A stretch of 56,026 nt of DNA from Longimicrobiales bacterium (lineage in GTDB: Bacteria > Gemmatimonadota > Gemmatimonadetes > Longimicrobiales > RSA9), in the NCBI GenBank assembly GCA_035764935.1, contig DASTYK010000051.1, positions 1-56,026 of the forward strand, written 5' to 3'. Below the pieces are notes generated by a model. The model did no database searches and was not told the origin of the DNA. It saw only the letters and a list, made by a program, of their open reading frames with translations. The translations under genes and the position numbers were made by a program. Of the stretch, positions 27,244 through 36,039 are shown piece by piece (position 1 is the first letter of the stretch; every line of letters starts with the position of its first letter).

Positions 27244-28473
27244 ATGCTGCGACGACACAGCCTGGAGCGCCGCCTGTTCGGGTGGCTGCTCGCGCTGGCG
27301 CTCGTGCCGCCGCTGGTCGTGCTCGTGGTCGCATTGACGATCGGCGCGGGGTCGCTCGGCTGGATGGGCACGCTGGGGCCCTGGGACCGCGTGGGTGAGT
27401 CGGGGAGGGAACTGTTCGAGGCGGCGGCGCCCGCAGCAGCGCAGGACTCCGCGCTGGCCGCGGCGCTCGACCGGCACCGGCAGCAGCTGGGCGAGTCGCT
27501 GGTGCAGGCATCCCGCTGGAGCTTCCTCGGCTCGCGCATCGCGACCGTGCTGCCGGTCGCGGTGGGTGTCTCGATCGTCATCATTGCACTCATTGCGCTC
27601 TGGGTGAGCAGGCGCATGGCGCGCCAGCTCGCCCGCCCCGTGCGCGACCTGGTGCAGATGACGGAGCTGCTCGCAGCGGGCAAGCCGCTGCCCGAGGGCG
27701 CGCCGCCACGCAGGCGAGACGTGCGCGAGATGCGCGTCCTGCGAGAGGCGCTGCGCTCGGCCGCGGCGCGCATCGAGGAGGCGCAGCTCCGCGCGCTGGA
27801 AACGGAGCGCGTGCGGGCGTGGGGGGAGATGGCGCGCCGGGTCGCACACGAGATGAAGAACCCGCTCACGCCGATGCGCCTGGCGGCGCACCGGCTGCGG
27901 CGCGCGGCAGGCACGGACCCCGCACTCGCCGACCCGGTCGAGGTCATCGAGGAGGAGACCGCCCGGCTCGAGGATCTCGCCCGCAGCTTTGCAGTGCTCG
28001 GCCGACCTCCCGAAGGCCCGCCGAGCGAGATCGACGTGGGCGAGCTGCTGCGCTCGCTCGCGACCAGCGACGTCCCGCAGGGAATCGAGGCACGCCTGGA
28101 CGTCGAGCCAGAGCTGCCCGCCCTGCTCGGGCACTACGACCCGCTGCTCCGTGCGCTGCGCAACCTTCTGCGCAACGCAGTGGAAGCAGTGCAGTCGAGA
28201 CACGAAGCGGGCGGCGGCATGATCCTGCTGCAGGCGCGCACTGCCGGCGACGAGATCGAGATCGTGGTCGGTGACAACGGGCGTGGCATCCCTGCGGACG
28301 CGATCGAACGCATCTTCGAGGCCGATTACACCCTGAAAGCGGGGGGCACGGGTCTCGGACTTGCCGTCGTCCGCCAGGCGGTGGCCGCGCATGATGGGCA
28401 TGTGCGCGCACGCGAACGGGCGGGTGGCGGCGCGGAGTTCGTCGTCCGGCTCCCGCTGCGCGCCGAGCGCTGA
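27244..28473 (+). CDS. NtrY-like sensor histidine kinase
   Basis: A 409-residue membrane kinase. Two membrane segments (about 11-38 and 99-121) bracket a short periplasmic loop; a HAMP-like linker (122-185) leads to the phosphoacceptor box, AHEMKNPLTPMRLA with His202, whose ...HEMKNPLTP form is typical of NtrY/NtrB-type kinases. The ATPase domain has NLLRNAVEAV (N box), VVGDNGRGIP (G1) and GGTGLGLAVV (G2). ATG 27244 follows GGAGG. The NtrC-family regulator 0.8 kb downstream is its likely partner, with a lipoprotein gene in between. The sensory input is unknown. Confidence 0.85.
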   Translation: MLRRHSLERRLFGWLLALALVPPLVVLVVALTIGAGSLGWMGTLGPWDRVGESGRELFEAAAPAAAQDSALAAALDRHRQQLGESLVQASRWSFLGSRIATVLPVAVGVSIVIIALIALWVSRRMARQLARPVRDLVQMTELLAAGKPLPEGAPPRRRDVREMRVLREALRSAAARIEEAQLRALETERVRAWGEMARRVAHEMKNPLTPMRLAAHRLRRAAGTDPALADPVEVIEEETARLEDLARSFAVLGRPPEGPPSEIDVGELLRSLATSDVPQGIEARLDVEPELPALLGHYDPLLRALRNLLRNAVEAVQSRHEAGGGMILLQARTAGDEIEIVVGDNGRGIPADAIERIFEADYTLKAGGTGLGLAVVRQAVAAHDGHVRARERAGGGAEFVVRLPLRAER

Positions 28474-28520
28474 GGCGTCGCGGATACGAACCCGCATGTA
28501 CAGCTGCGGTACACACGAAC

Positions 28521-28536
28521 GCGCGCGCGTGCGCGC
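28521..28536 (+). terminator. Possible weak hairpin between kinase and lipoprotein genes
   Basis: GCGCGC, a 4-base loop and GCGCGC are followed by CCCTTTC, 18 bases before the lipoprotein start. It could attenuate read-through from the kinase gene. The stem is short and the base composition makes chance occurrence likely. Confidence 0.25.
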
Positions 28537-28553
28537 CCTTTCATGGAGACAGA

Positions 28554-29264
28554 ATGAAGCTCGCCTGGACGACAGTGATGGCAGCCGTGATCATGGGCGG
28601 CTGTGCGGGCGGCCTCGGTGGTGGGCCGGATCCGGTCACCTACACGATGGTCGGGGTGGATGCGGGCACCGTTGGAGCCGATCAGGTCGCGGCACAGATC
28701 GCGCCGGCGAATGCGGATTTTGCGCTTGTCGTCGCAGCGCGCGACGCCGCGTGGTTCACACAGCTTGCACAGGCGACGAACCTGGAGCTGAGCGGTCCCG
28801 CGATCGCCGACAGCCTGGGGCTCGCGTTTCTCTCACGCCTCGAGCTGCTCGGCGACACGGCGATCGTGCTGGGCAGTGGTGATGCCGCCTTCACGGTGCA
28901 GGACGCGCTCTACCAGGCATCCGACGAGCGGTTCCTCGACCTCATGCTGGTGAATCTGCCGCACGGCACCAACGTCGATGCTGCGATCCGGGCGCTGCTC
29001 CAGTACATGGCGACGGACGTGATGGCGAATGCGTCCGTCGTTCTCGGCATACGGGCCGCGAACGCAGCCGACGCGGCGATCGCGGAGAGCATGCTGCGCG
29101 CCGCTTTCATGAACGCGATCGAGTGCGGCGGCATGGAGGGAGTCGACCGCAACTACCGCATGTTCTTCGGACCGTCGGCACGCACGCGCTGCACCGCGGC
29201 GCAGCCACTCGCGGGCCCGGCGGATGCGATCACGGCGCGCGTGAGCGTCGGGCTGCAGTACTGA
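28554..29264 (+). CDS. Predicted lipoprotein between the kinase and regulator genes
   Basis: A 236-residue protein starting with a lipoprotein-type signal (MKLAWTTVMAAVIMGGC; Cys17 the probable lipidation site). The rest is Ala-rich with alternating hydrophobic residues and no known motif; two later Cys residues (in ECGG and RTRC, near 190 and 213) may form a disulfide. ATG 28554 follows GGAGA. It lies between an NtrY-like kinase and its NtrC-like regulator, with only 6 bases to the latter. A role as an envelope sensor or modulator of the kinase is a reasonable guess, not shown by sequence. Confidence 0.6.
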   Translation: MKLAWTTVMAAVIMGGCAGGLGGGPDPVTYTMVGVDAGTVGADQVAAQIAPANADFALVVAARDAAWFTQLAQATNLELSGPAIADSLGLAFLSRLELLGDTAIVLGSGDAAFTVQDALYQASDERFLDLMLVNLPHGTNVDAAIRALLQYMATDVMANASVVLGIRAANAADAAIAESMLRAAFMNAIECGGMEGVDRNYRMFFGPSARTRCTAAQPLAGPADAITARVSVGLQY

Positions 29265-29270
29265 GCGGGC

Positions 29271-30614
29271 GTGGCATCCGTCCTGATCGTCGACGATGAG
29301 CCGAACATCCGCCGGATGCTCGGCAGCCTGCTGGAGACGGAGGGTTACGACGTCCGTCATGCGGAGGACGGGCAGGCGGCGATCGCGGCGGTGACCAGTG
29401 ATGAGCCGGACGTCGTGCTGCTGGACCTGGCGTTGCCGCTCATGAACGGCCTGCAGGTGCTGGAGCGGCTGCGCGAGCGCTGGCCGCACCTGCCGGTGGT
29501 CATGATGAGCGGTCGCGCGACGCTCGCGGACGCGGTGAGCGCCACCAAGCTCGGCGCGTTCCACTTCATCGAGAAGCCACTCACCCCCGAGGCCGTGCTC
29601 CTCACACTGGCCGGTGCGCTCGAGCTGCGCCGTGCACGCGAGCTGTCGCGCGCGCTGGCTGCGGAGCTGGGGGCGCGCGGGCGGCTGGTCGGCTCGAGTG
29701 CCGCGCTCGACGAGGTGCGTCGCCTGATCGAACAGGTCGCACGCACGGACGCACGCGTGCTGATCACGGGCGAGAGCGGCACGGGCAAGGAGCTGGTTGC
29801 CGCGGCGATCCACGACGCGTCGCCACGGCGCGGCGCCCCGTTCGTGCGAGTGAACAGCGCGGCCATCCCGCGCGAGCTGGTCGAGTCCGAAATGTTCGGC
29901 CACGAGAAGGGCGCATTCACCGGTGCCCATGAGCGGCGGCGCGGTCGCTTCGAGCTGGCTGACGGCGGGACCCTTTTCCTGGACGAGGTCGGCGACCTGG
30001 GGGCCGGCGCGCAGGCCAAGCTGCTGCGTGCGCTCGAGACGGGCATGATCGAGCGTGTGGGTGGCCGGCAGCCGGTACGTGTGGACGTGCGCGTGATCGC
30101 CGCAACGAACCGTGACCTGCCCGGGGCGATCACAGAGGGAACGTTTCGCGAGGACCTGTACTACCGACTGAACGTCATACCCGTGCGCCTGCCGCCGCTG
30201 AGGGACCGGCTGAGTGACGTGCCCGAGCTGACGCAGCACTTCCTCGCGCAGCTGCACGTCCGGCACGGGCTGGAATCACCGGTGCTCGGCAGCGACGCGA
30301 TCGAGGTGATGCAGCGCTATCACTGGCCGGGCAACGTGCGCGAGCTTGCCAACCTGTGCGAGCGCCTCGCGATCCTGTACCCGGGCCGTTCGATCGACGC
30401 CGCGGACGTGAGCGCACTGCTGGGCGCGGCGGACGCGCCGCGCGAGGAGGATGCGTCGCGCTCGCTCGCAGACAGGCTCGACGCGTTCGAGCGGCGGGTC
30501 ATCACGCGCGAGATCGAGGCCGCCGGGGGCAGCATCGCGGAAGCCGCGCGACGGCTGCAGACGGATCGAGCAAACCTTTACCGGCGCATGCGCCGCCTCG
30601 GACTGGATCGATGA
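29271..30614 (+). CDS. NtrC-family sigma-54-dependent response regulator (NtrX-like)
   Basis: A 447-residue regulator with receiver domain (1-120, phosphoacceptor Asp52 in VVLLDLALPLMNG), sigma-54-interacting AAA+ domain (about 138-370, Walker A GESGTGKE 167-174, sigma-54 loop GAFTGA 214-219, Walker B LFLDEVG) and C-terminal Fis-type helix-turn-helix (about 405-447, ITREIEAAGGSIAEAARRL). It should activate sigma-54 promoters after phosphorylation, probably by the upstream NtrY-like kinase. GTG 29271 starts it; the downstream gene begins inside its stop codon (ATGA). It is the only sigma-54 activator in the window. Confidence 0.92.
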   Translation: MASVLIVDDEPNIRRMLGSLLETEGYDVRHAEDGQAAIAAVTSDEPDVVLLDLALPLMNGLQVLERLRERWPHLPVVMMSGRATLADAVSATKLGAFHFIEKPLTPEAVLLTLAGALELRRARELSRALAAELGARGRLVGSSAALDEVRRLIEQVARTDARVLITGESGTGKELVAAAIHDASPRRGAPFVRVNSAAIPRELVESEMFGHEKGAFTGAHERRRGRFELADGGTLFLDEVGDLGAGAQAKLLRALETGMIERVGGRQPVRVDVRVIAATNRDLPGAITEGTFREDLYYRLNVIPVRLPPLRDRLSDVPELTQHFLAQLHVRHGLESPVLGSDAIEVMQRYHWPGNVRELANLCERLAILYPGRSIDAADVSALLGAADAPREEDASRSLADRLDAFERRVITREIEAAGGSIAEAARRLQTDRANLYRRMRRLGLDR

Positions 30615-32278
30615 GCTGGTATCGCACGCCCTGTCTGGCTGCAGCGCTGCTGTCACTCCTGGGACCGGCAGCCGTGGTGCGGGCGCAGGAGCCGTCGCCC
30701 GAGCTGCCCGACTCCGCCGCCGAGCGCGCGATCAGCGCGTACAACGCCGCCGACATCCGCATGGTCGGTGCATCCGACATTGCGATCGGCACGACCCTCG
30801 AGGGCAGCATCGCCGTGCTGGACGGACCGCTGCGCGTGAGCGGAACGGTGCAGGGCAGCGTGACGGTCATCAACGGCGATCTCGAGCTGCTCTCCGGCGC
30901 ACTGATCACCGGCAGCGCGCTGGTCGTGGGCGGGACCGTGAGCGGTGACACGGCGGCAGTGCAGGGCGGCGTCGTGGCATACCCGGAGCCGCTGCGCTAC
31001 CGCTTCGAAGGGCCCGGGATCGCGCGCGCGCGCCGGCCCGTGCGCGCAGTCATCTCCGCGGGGCGCGACTTCGCATTCGGCCGCACCGATTTCCTCGCCG
31101 CGGTGCACGGCGGCTACAACCGGGTGGAGGGACTGCCGATCGTGCTGGGCCCGCGTGCACGTCTCGGGCACAGCAATCCGACCGTGCTCGAGGCGCAGGC
31201 GATCATCCGCACGGAGAAGCCGCTCGACTACGAGCGCTACGGGTGGTCGTTGCGCGCGGAGCAGTACCTGGGCGGGCGGCGCGCGGTCAGCTTCGGGGTG
31301 CGTGCGCGCTCGGAGATCGTAGCGATCGAGAGCTGGATGCTGTCGGACCTCGAGAACTCGCTCGCCACGTTCCTGCTGCACCAGGACTATCGCGACCACT
31401 ACCGTCGCCAGGGGTGGAGCATCTACCTGCGCGCGCACCACCCGCAGCGGCCGATCGATGCCATGCTGGAATACCGGGACGAGCGGCACCGCTCCGTGCG
31501 CGCGGCCTCGCCGCTGTCCCTGATCGACAACGGCAAGGACTGGCGGCACGAGCCGGTCATCGAGGAAGGAACGCTGCGTTCCCTGACGCTGTCGCTCGCA
31601 TACGATACCAGGAACGACGAGAACGATCCGTCGGCTGGCTGGTACGTGCGTGGCGCCGTGGAGCAGGCGATCAACGGCGACCTCTCGCTGACGCCGGAGG
31701 CGGGCGCCGTGCTGGGGGCGGACAGCACCGACAACCACTTCACGCACCTGGAGGTGGACGCGCGCAGGTACCTGCGCTTCAGCCCGTGGGCCCGACTCGC
31801 ACTGCGGGTGTTTACCGCCGGCTCGCTGGACGGCGACGCGCTGCCCGCGCAGCGGCAGCACGCCCTGGGCGGCGAAGGGTCGCTGCCGGGATTCCCGCTC
31901 TTCGCACAGGACTGCGGCGCGCGCACGCAGACGATCGAGCGCAATGGCGACGGCGCGTACCCGTTCTACGGCTGTGACCGGCTCGCGCTGGTGCAGCTGG
32001 AGTACCAGGCGAGCTTCCCCTTCGCCGGTCGCCTGGGCGACCAGCTCGGGCTCGACCTCGACCTCGCCCGCGCAGTGCGCTGGTCGCTGTTCTTCGATGC
32101 CGGTCGCGCCTGGATCGAGGGCGACGCGCGCGCCGGCCGCTCACGCGGCGCCGACGACTTCTTCGCCGACACCGGCCTCGGCATCCGTATCGGCCCGCTC
32201 GGCCTCTACGGCGCGATCCCGATCTCGGGGCGCGGCCACGACTTCAATTTCTTCGTCCGCATCGGGCAGCGATTCTGA
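30611..32278 (+). CDS. Outer-membrane protein: bactofilin-like repeats fused to a BamA/Omp85-like beta-barrel
   Basis: A 555-residue exported protein. The signal peptide ends near residue 25 (VRAQ). Residues about 45-120 contain short repeats of the polymer-forming (bactofilin-like) beta-helix type, for example IGTTLEGSIAVLDGPLRVSG then GTVQGSVTVINGDLELLSG. The rest (about 150-555) is a beta-barrel with surface-antigen/Omp85 character, including TLSLAYDTRNDENDPSAGW and QRQHALGGEGSLPG, and ends in RIGQRF with a terminal Phe, the usual assembly signal. It overlaps the NtrX-like regulator stop and is followed 2 bases later by a DUF4390 gene, so the regulator, barrel and DUF4390 genes form one operon. 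A transport or assembly function is likely; the substrate is unknown. Confidence 0.65.
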   Translation: MSWYRTPCLAAALLSLLGPAAVVRAQEPSPELPDSAAERAISAYNAADIRMVGASDIAIGTTLEGSIAVLDGPLRVSGTVQGSVTVINGDLELLSGALITGSALVVGGTVSGDTAAVQGGVVAYPEPLRYRFEGPGIARARRPVRAVISAGRDFAFGRTDFLAAVHGGYNRVEGLPIVLGPRARLGHSNPTVLEAQAIIRTEKPLDYERYGWSLRAEQYLGGRRAVSFGVRARSEIVAIESWMLSDLENSLATFLLHQDYRDHYRRQGWSIYLRAHHPQRPIDAMLEYRDERHRSVRAASPLSLIDNGKDWRHEPVIEEGTLRSLTLSLAYDTRNDENDPSAGWYVRGAVEQAINGDLSLTPEAGAVLGADSTDNHFTHLEVDARRYLRFSPWARLALRVFTAGSLDGDALPAQRQHALGGEGSLPGFPLFAQDCGARTQTIERNGDGAYPFYGCDRLALVQLEYQASFPFAGRLGDQLGLDLDLARAVRWSLFFDAGRAWIEGDARAGRSRGADDFFADTGLGIRIGPLGLYGAIPISGRGHDFNFFVRIGQRF

Positions 32279-32280
32279 TC

Positions 32281-32901
32281 GTGCTGCGCGCCACCGTCTT
32301 CGCCCTGCTCGTGGCCGCCGTGGCCGCGCCCGCCATGGCGCAGTCGCCGGAGTTCGCGCTGACGTACCTGCCGGATCTCGCGCACCGGCCACTGGTTCGC
32401 GTGGGACCCGTCCTCGACGATGCTGACCTGGAGGAGGCCGCCCGCTCCGGGGTGCCCATCCGCATGCGCGTACGCGTGGAGCTGTGGCGCGACGGCTGGA
32501 CCGACGACCTGGTCGCGACCGAGCGGTTCGCGGCGGTGCTCGCCTACGATCCGCTGACCCAGGAGTTCCTCGTCCGGGGCCGCTCCGCGGACGCACCGGT
32601 CAGGCGCTTTGCTACCTATGCGGACGCACGCGCGGCGATCGAGGGCAACTACCCGCTCCAGATCCGACCGAACCGGTCGGGGCGCTACTACTACCTGGGC
32701 AGGCTCGAGATCGAGACGCTGTCACTCTCCGACATCGAAGAGCTCGAACGGTGGCTCCAGGGGGAGCTGCAGCCTGCGGTGCGTGGCGACCGTTCGGTGA
32801 CCGGTGCACTGGGCGACGGTGCCAAGCGTCTGGTCATCCGGCTGCTCAACCTTCCAGCGCGCGGACTCGACGCCCGCTCCGCACGATTTCGCGTACCCTG
32901 A
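32281..32901 (+). CDS. DUF4390-type exported protein
   Basis: A 206-residue protein with a cleavable signal peptide (hydrophobic to about 20, ending AMAQ). The central pattern, a two-Asp turn followed by GVPIRMRVRVELWRDGW and then LAYDPLTQEFLV, matches DUF4390, a family of unknown function that in many proteobacteria is encoded next to NtrY-type kinases. Here too it belongs to a cluster with an NtrY-like kinase and NtrX-like regulator, although the gene order differs. GTG 32281 is the start, 2 bases after the barrel gene stop. Confidence 0.6.
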   Translation: MLRATVFALLVAAVAAPAMAQSPEFALTYLPDLAHRPLVRVGPVLDDADLEEAARSGVPIRMRVRVELWRDGWTDDLVATERFAAVLAYDPLTQEFLVRGRSADAPVRRFATYADARAAIEGNYPLQIRPNRSGRYYYLGRLEIETLSLSDIEELERWLQGELQPAVRGDRSVTGALGDGAKRLVIRLLNLPARGLDARSARFRVP

Positions 32902-32970
32902 GCGGCACGAAGGATGCGCGGTTCGCACCGGGGGGGTGCCGCAAGCCATCGCGCCCCGCGGAGGGCGTGA

Positions 32971-34401
32971 ATGACCGAGCAACCCGGTTCCGGACCTGCC
33001 GACAACCAGGACAGCGACAGCCGCACCGAAACCGAGCGCACACTGCGGGAGGAGCTCCAGGCAGTGGAGCGACGCGCCGCGTTTCTGTCGGAGGCCAGCA
33101 GTGTTCTGGCCGCGGCGTCACTCAACGTCGAGTCCACGATCCGCACCGTTGCGCGGCTGACGGTATCGCGCCTCGCCGACTGGTGCGTCGTGTACATGAC
33201 TGACGCTTCCGGTCGTGTCTACCATGCGACAGTCGCGCACCGGGATCCCCGCCGTGAAGCAATGCTGCGCGCCCTGGAGGGCGCTCCTGCCGACCCCGGC
33301 ATACTGCAGTCGATCATCGCCGGCGGTGAGGTCAGCATCCTGGACGAGCTTCCCGCCGAGCTGGTCCAGGCGCTGAAGGCTGCAGGGGGCGAAGCGGCGA
33401 TCGATACCGAGAGAGCGTCGGTCCTGGTCGCGCCACTCATGGGTCGGGGGCGGACGCTCGGGGCAGTGCTGCTGGCCTCCTCGAGCGAGAAGTACACGGC
33501 GGAGGACATCTCGCTGGTGGAGGAGCTGGCGCGACGGGCTGCGATCGCGGTCGACAATGCGCGGCTCTTCTACGAAGCGCAGCAGGCGAACCGCGCAAAA
33601 TCCGACTTCCTGGCTGTCATGTCCCACGAGCTGCGCACGCCGCTCAACGCGATCATGGGATACACGGACCTGCTCGATGCCGAGATCGACGGACCGCTGC
33701 ACCCGAGGCAGCGGCGCCAGCTGTCCCGCATCCGCGCGAGCGCGCGTCAGCTCCTCCAGCTCATCGAGGAGGTGCTCGGCTTTGCGCGCCTGGAAGCGGG
33801 TACCGAGGAGGTGCACCTGCAGCGGCTGTCGCTCGGTGCACTGGTTCGCGACGCGGCCTCGCTCGCGGAGCCGTTCGCGCAGTCCAAGGACCTCGCGTTC
33901 CAGGTGGAGATTCGTGACGGCGACTGCCGCATCGAGACCGACCCCGGCAAGACCCGCCAGATCCTGGTGAACCTGCTGTCCAACGCCGTGAAATTCACGT
34001 CCAGCGGATCCGTCACCCTGCGGGCGAGCGTGGAGAATGATCACGCGGCAATCGCCGTGTGTGATACCGGTGTCGGCATCGAGCCGGACAAGTTGCGTCG
34101 TATTTTCGACCCGTTCTGGCAGGTCGAGCGCCCGAACACGAGGCGCGTCGGCGGTACAGGACTGGGACTGAGCGTGTCCCAGCGCTATGCGAGGCTGCTG
34201 GGCGGGGAGATCACCGTGGCGAGCACCCCGGGCAGGGGATCCTGCTTCACGCTGACGCTGCCCGTCCGGTTCGAGGCGGACTGCGGGGAGGCCGCCCGGG
34301 AGGCCGGCATGGCCGACGGGGAGGCCGAGCTGCGGTTCGCCGCCGTGCGCGGGGCTCGTCCGCATGGCGACGGCGCCGCGGCCGGGGAAACCTCTGGCTA
34401 G
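32971..34401 (+). CDS. GAF-domain sensor histidine kinase (soluble)
   Basis: A 476-residue kinase without membrane segments. A short coiled coil (20-45) leads to a GAF domain (about 50-200), then the phosphoacceptor box FLAVMSHELRTPLN with His219, and an ATPase domain with NLLSNAVKFT, VCDTGVGIEPDK and GGTGLGLSVS. The C-terminal 50 residues are Ala/Gly-rich and seem unstructured. It senses an internal signal by its GAF domain and has no adjacent response regulator, so its partner is unknown. ATG 32971 follows GGAGGG. Confidence 0.85.
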   Translation: MTEQPGSGPADNQDSDSRTETERTLREELQAVERRAAFLSEASSVLAAASLNVESTIRTVARLTVSRLADWCVVYMTDASGRVYHATVAHRDPRREAMLRALEGAPADPGILQSIIAGGEVSILDELPAELVQALKAAGGEAAIDTERASVLVAPLMGRGRTLGAVLLASSSEKYTAEDISLVEELARRAAIAVDNARLFYEAQQANRAKSDFLAVMSHELRTPLNAIMGYTDLLDAEIDGPLHPRQRRQLSRIRASARQLLQLIEEVLGFARLEAGTEEVHLQRLSLGALVRDAASLAEPFAQSKDLAFQVEIRDGDCRIETDPGKTRQILVNLLSNAVKFTSSGSVTLRASVENDHAAIAVCDTGVGIEPDKLRRIFDPFWQVERPNTRRVGGTGLGLSVSQRYARLLGGEITVASTPGRGSCFTLTLPVRFEADCGEAAREAGMADGEAELRFAAVRGARPHGDGAAAGETSG

Positions 34402-34503
34402 CACGCCACGCGCTACCGGCGAACAGGACGTTGGCGCCGGTTCGTCCCACCCGATAGCTTGCGGTGACGCGCTGTCGCGCACCTGGTCCACCGCACACGA
34501 GCG

Positions 34504-36036
34504 ATGCCCGTTCAGACGTTCCGCTACTCACCGCACGCAAACCGCGCCAACGAGATTCACTGGCACGAGTGGGGCGACGCTGCCTTTGATGCAGCGGGCG
34601 CCGACCGCCTCGTGTTCCTGCACCTGACCGCCGTCTGGTCCCGGCAGTGTCAACGGATGGACGAGGAGGCGTTCTCGAATCCCGACGTCGTTGCGCTGTT
34701 GAACGGATCGGTCGTCCCCGTGCGTGTGGATGCGGACCGGCTGCCGCACGTACAGGACCGCTACATCGCCGGTGGCTGGCCGACCAACGCGCTGCTGACA
34801 CCCACAGGCGAGGTGCTGTGGGCGGCCACGTACCTGGACGCCGACGAGCTGCTCCAGGCGTGCACCAACGTGCTCACGACCTGGAACCGCCGGCGTGACG
34901 AGCTGACCACCGAAATCGAACGGCGGCGGCGCGCACTGGAAACTGCCCGAACGCGGCATACGCCGGTCGGACTGGTGCGTCGCGAGCCTGCCGACGACGT
35001 GCTGAACGCGATCACGCAGGCGTTCGACGCGCGCAACGGCGGCTTCGGCGATGCACCCAAGTTCGTGGAGGCCGAAGCGGTCGAGCTGCTGCAGGTGCTC
35101 GGTGCCGGTGGCGATGCGGACGCGTTACGCATGGCGACGCACACGCTGGACGGCATGCTGGCCGGCGAGTTGCTTGACGCCGTCGACGGCGGTTTCTTCC
35201 GCTACACCCTTGCGGCCGACTGGACGCAGCCCCGACGTGAGAAACTGCTCGCCGTCAATGCAGGCCTGATCGAGGTGTACGCACGTGGCGCGGTGCAGCA
35301 GGATCGCGCGGACTGGCGTGTCGTGGTGGAGCGCACCGTCCAGTGGGCGGACACCGTCATGCTGCGGTCCGACGGCCTGTGGAACGTCAGCCAGGCCGAT
35401 CACGAAACGTGGTACGCGCTGGATTCCGCCGCACGCGCGCGCACTGCGGCGCCCTGCATCGACAACACGCTCTACACCAACGTCAACGCGCGCTGGATCG
35501 CGGCCCTGGCAAATGCCGGACGGAACCTGCAACGCGAGGAGTGGGTCGTGCGCGCGGCGCAGGCGCTCGACAGGCTGATCGGGCTGATGCAGACGCCCGA
35601 GGGTGTGCTCGCGCATTACCGGACCGAGGGTGGCGAGCCGGAAATCGACTTTCTGCTGATCGACACGCTGGCTGCAGCCGATGCGGCAATGGCGCTCGCG
35701 GAGGCCGAGGCCGGAAGTGAGTGGACGGAACGTGCGCGCGAGCTCACGCGCACTCTCGAACGCTGCTTCTGGATGGACGACGGCGGTTTCTGGGAACGGC
35801 GGCGCTCGCCCCACGACGTGGGCGCACTGCGCTACCGCGAGCGACCGTTCGAGCCGAACGCAGTGGCCGCCCGGCTGCTCGTGCGTCTCGCGAATGCCAC
35901 GGGCGAGCGCGGGCCGCGTGCCCGCGCCGAACGCGTCCTCGCGGTGCTCTCTCACGGCGCCGCCCGCTATGGTGTCGCGGGCGCCATCTTCGCACTCGCC
36001 GTCGAAGAGTTCTTCGACGGCGCACGCATGCGGTGA
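34504..36036 (+). CDS. DUF255/YyaL-type thioredoxin-like protein with altered CxxC
   Basis: A 510-residue protein related to the YyaL/SSP411 family: an N-terminal thioredoxin-like DUF255 domain (1-145) and a six-hairpin glycosidase-like alpha/alpha barrel. The family's CHWC active site is replaced by SRQC (Ser46, Cys49), so the N-terminal Cys of the redox pair is missing, while downstream landmarks remain (VRVDADRLPHVQDRY and GGWPTNALLTPTGE). It is also shorter than the usual family length of about 650-700 residues. The function of the family is unclear. It ends 3 bases before the luxE-like gene, so it is likely co-expressed with the fatty-acid reductase pair. Confidence 0.7.
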   Translation: MPVQTFRYSPHANRANEIHWHEWGDAAFDAAGADRLVFLHLTAVWSRQCQRMDEEAFSNPDVVALLNGSVVPVRVDADRLPHVQDRYIAGGWPTNALLTPTGEVLWAATYLDADELLQACTNVLTTWNRRRDELTTEIERRRRALETARTRHTPVGLVRREPADDVLNAITQAFDARNGGFGDAPKFVEAEAVELLQVLGAGGDADALRMATHTLDGMLAGELLDAVDGGFFRYTLAADWTQPRREKLLAVNAGLIEVYARGAVQQDRADWRVVVERTVQWADTVMLRSDGLWNVSQADHETWYALDSAARARTAAPCIDNTLYTNVNARWIAALANAGRNLQREEWVVRAAQALDRLIGLMQTPEGVLAHYRTEGGEPEIDFLLIDTLAAADAAMALAEAEAGSEWTERARELTRTLERCFWMDDGGFWERRRSPHDVGALRYRERPFEPNAVAARLLVRLANATGERGPRARAERVLAVLSHGAARYGVAGAIFALAVEEFFDGARMR

Positions 36037-36039
36037 CGG

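Noticed and set aside
26333-27511. A 392-residue version of the helical unknown protein starting at 27511
   Set aside because: The strong AAGGAGGG before the ATG at 27070 marks the start; the extra 147 residues are low-complexity and antisense to the kinase gene.
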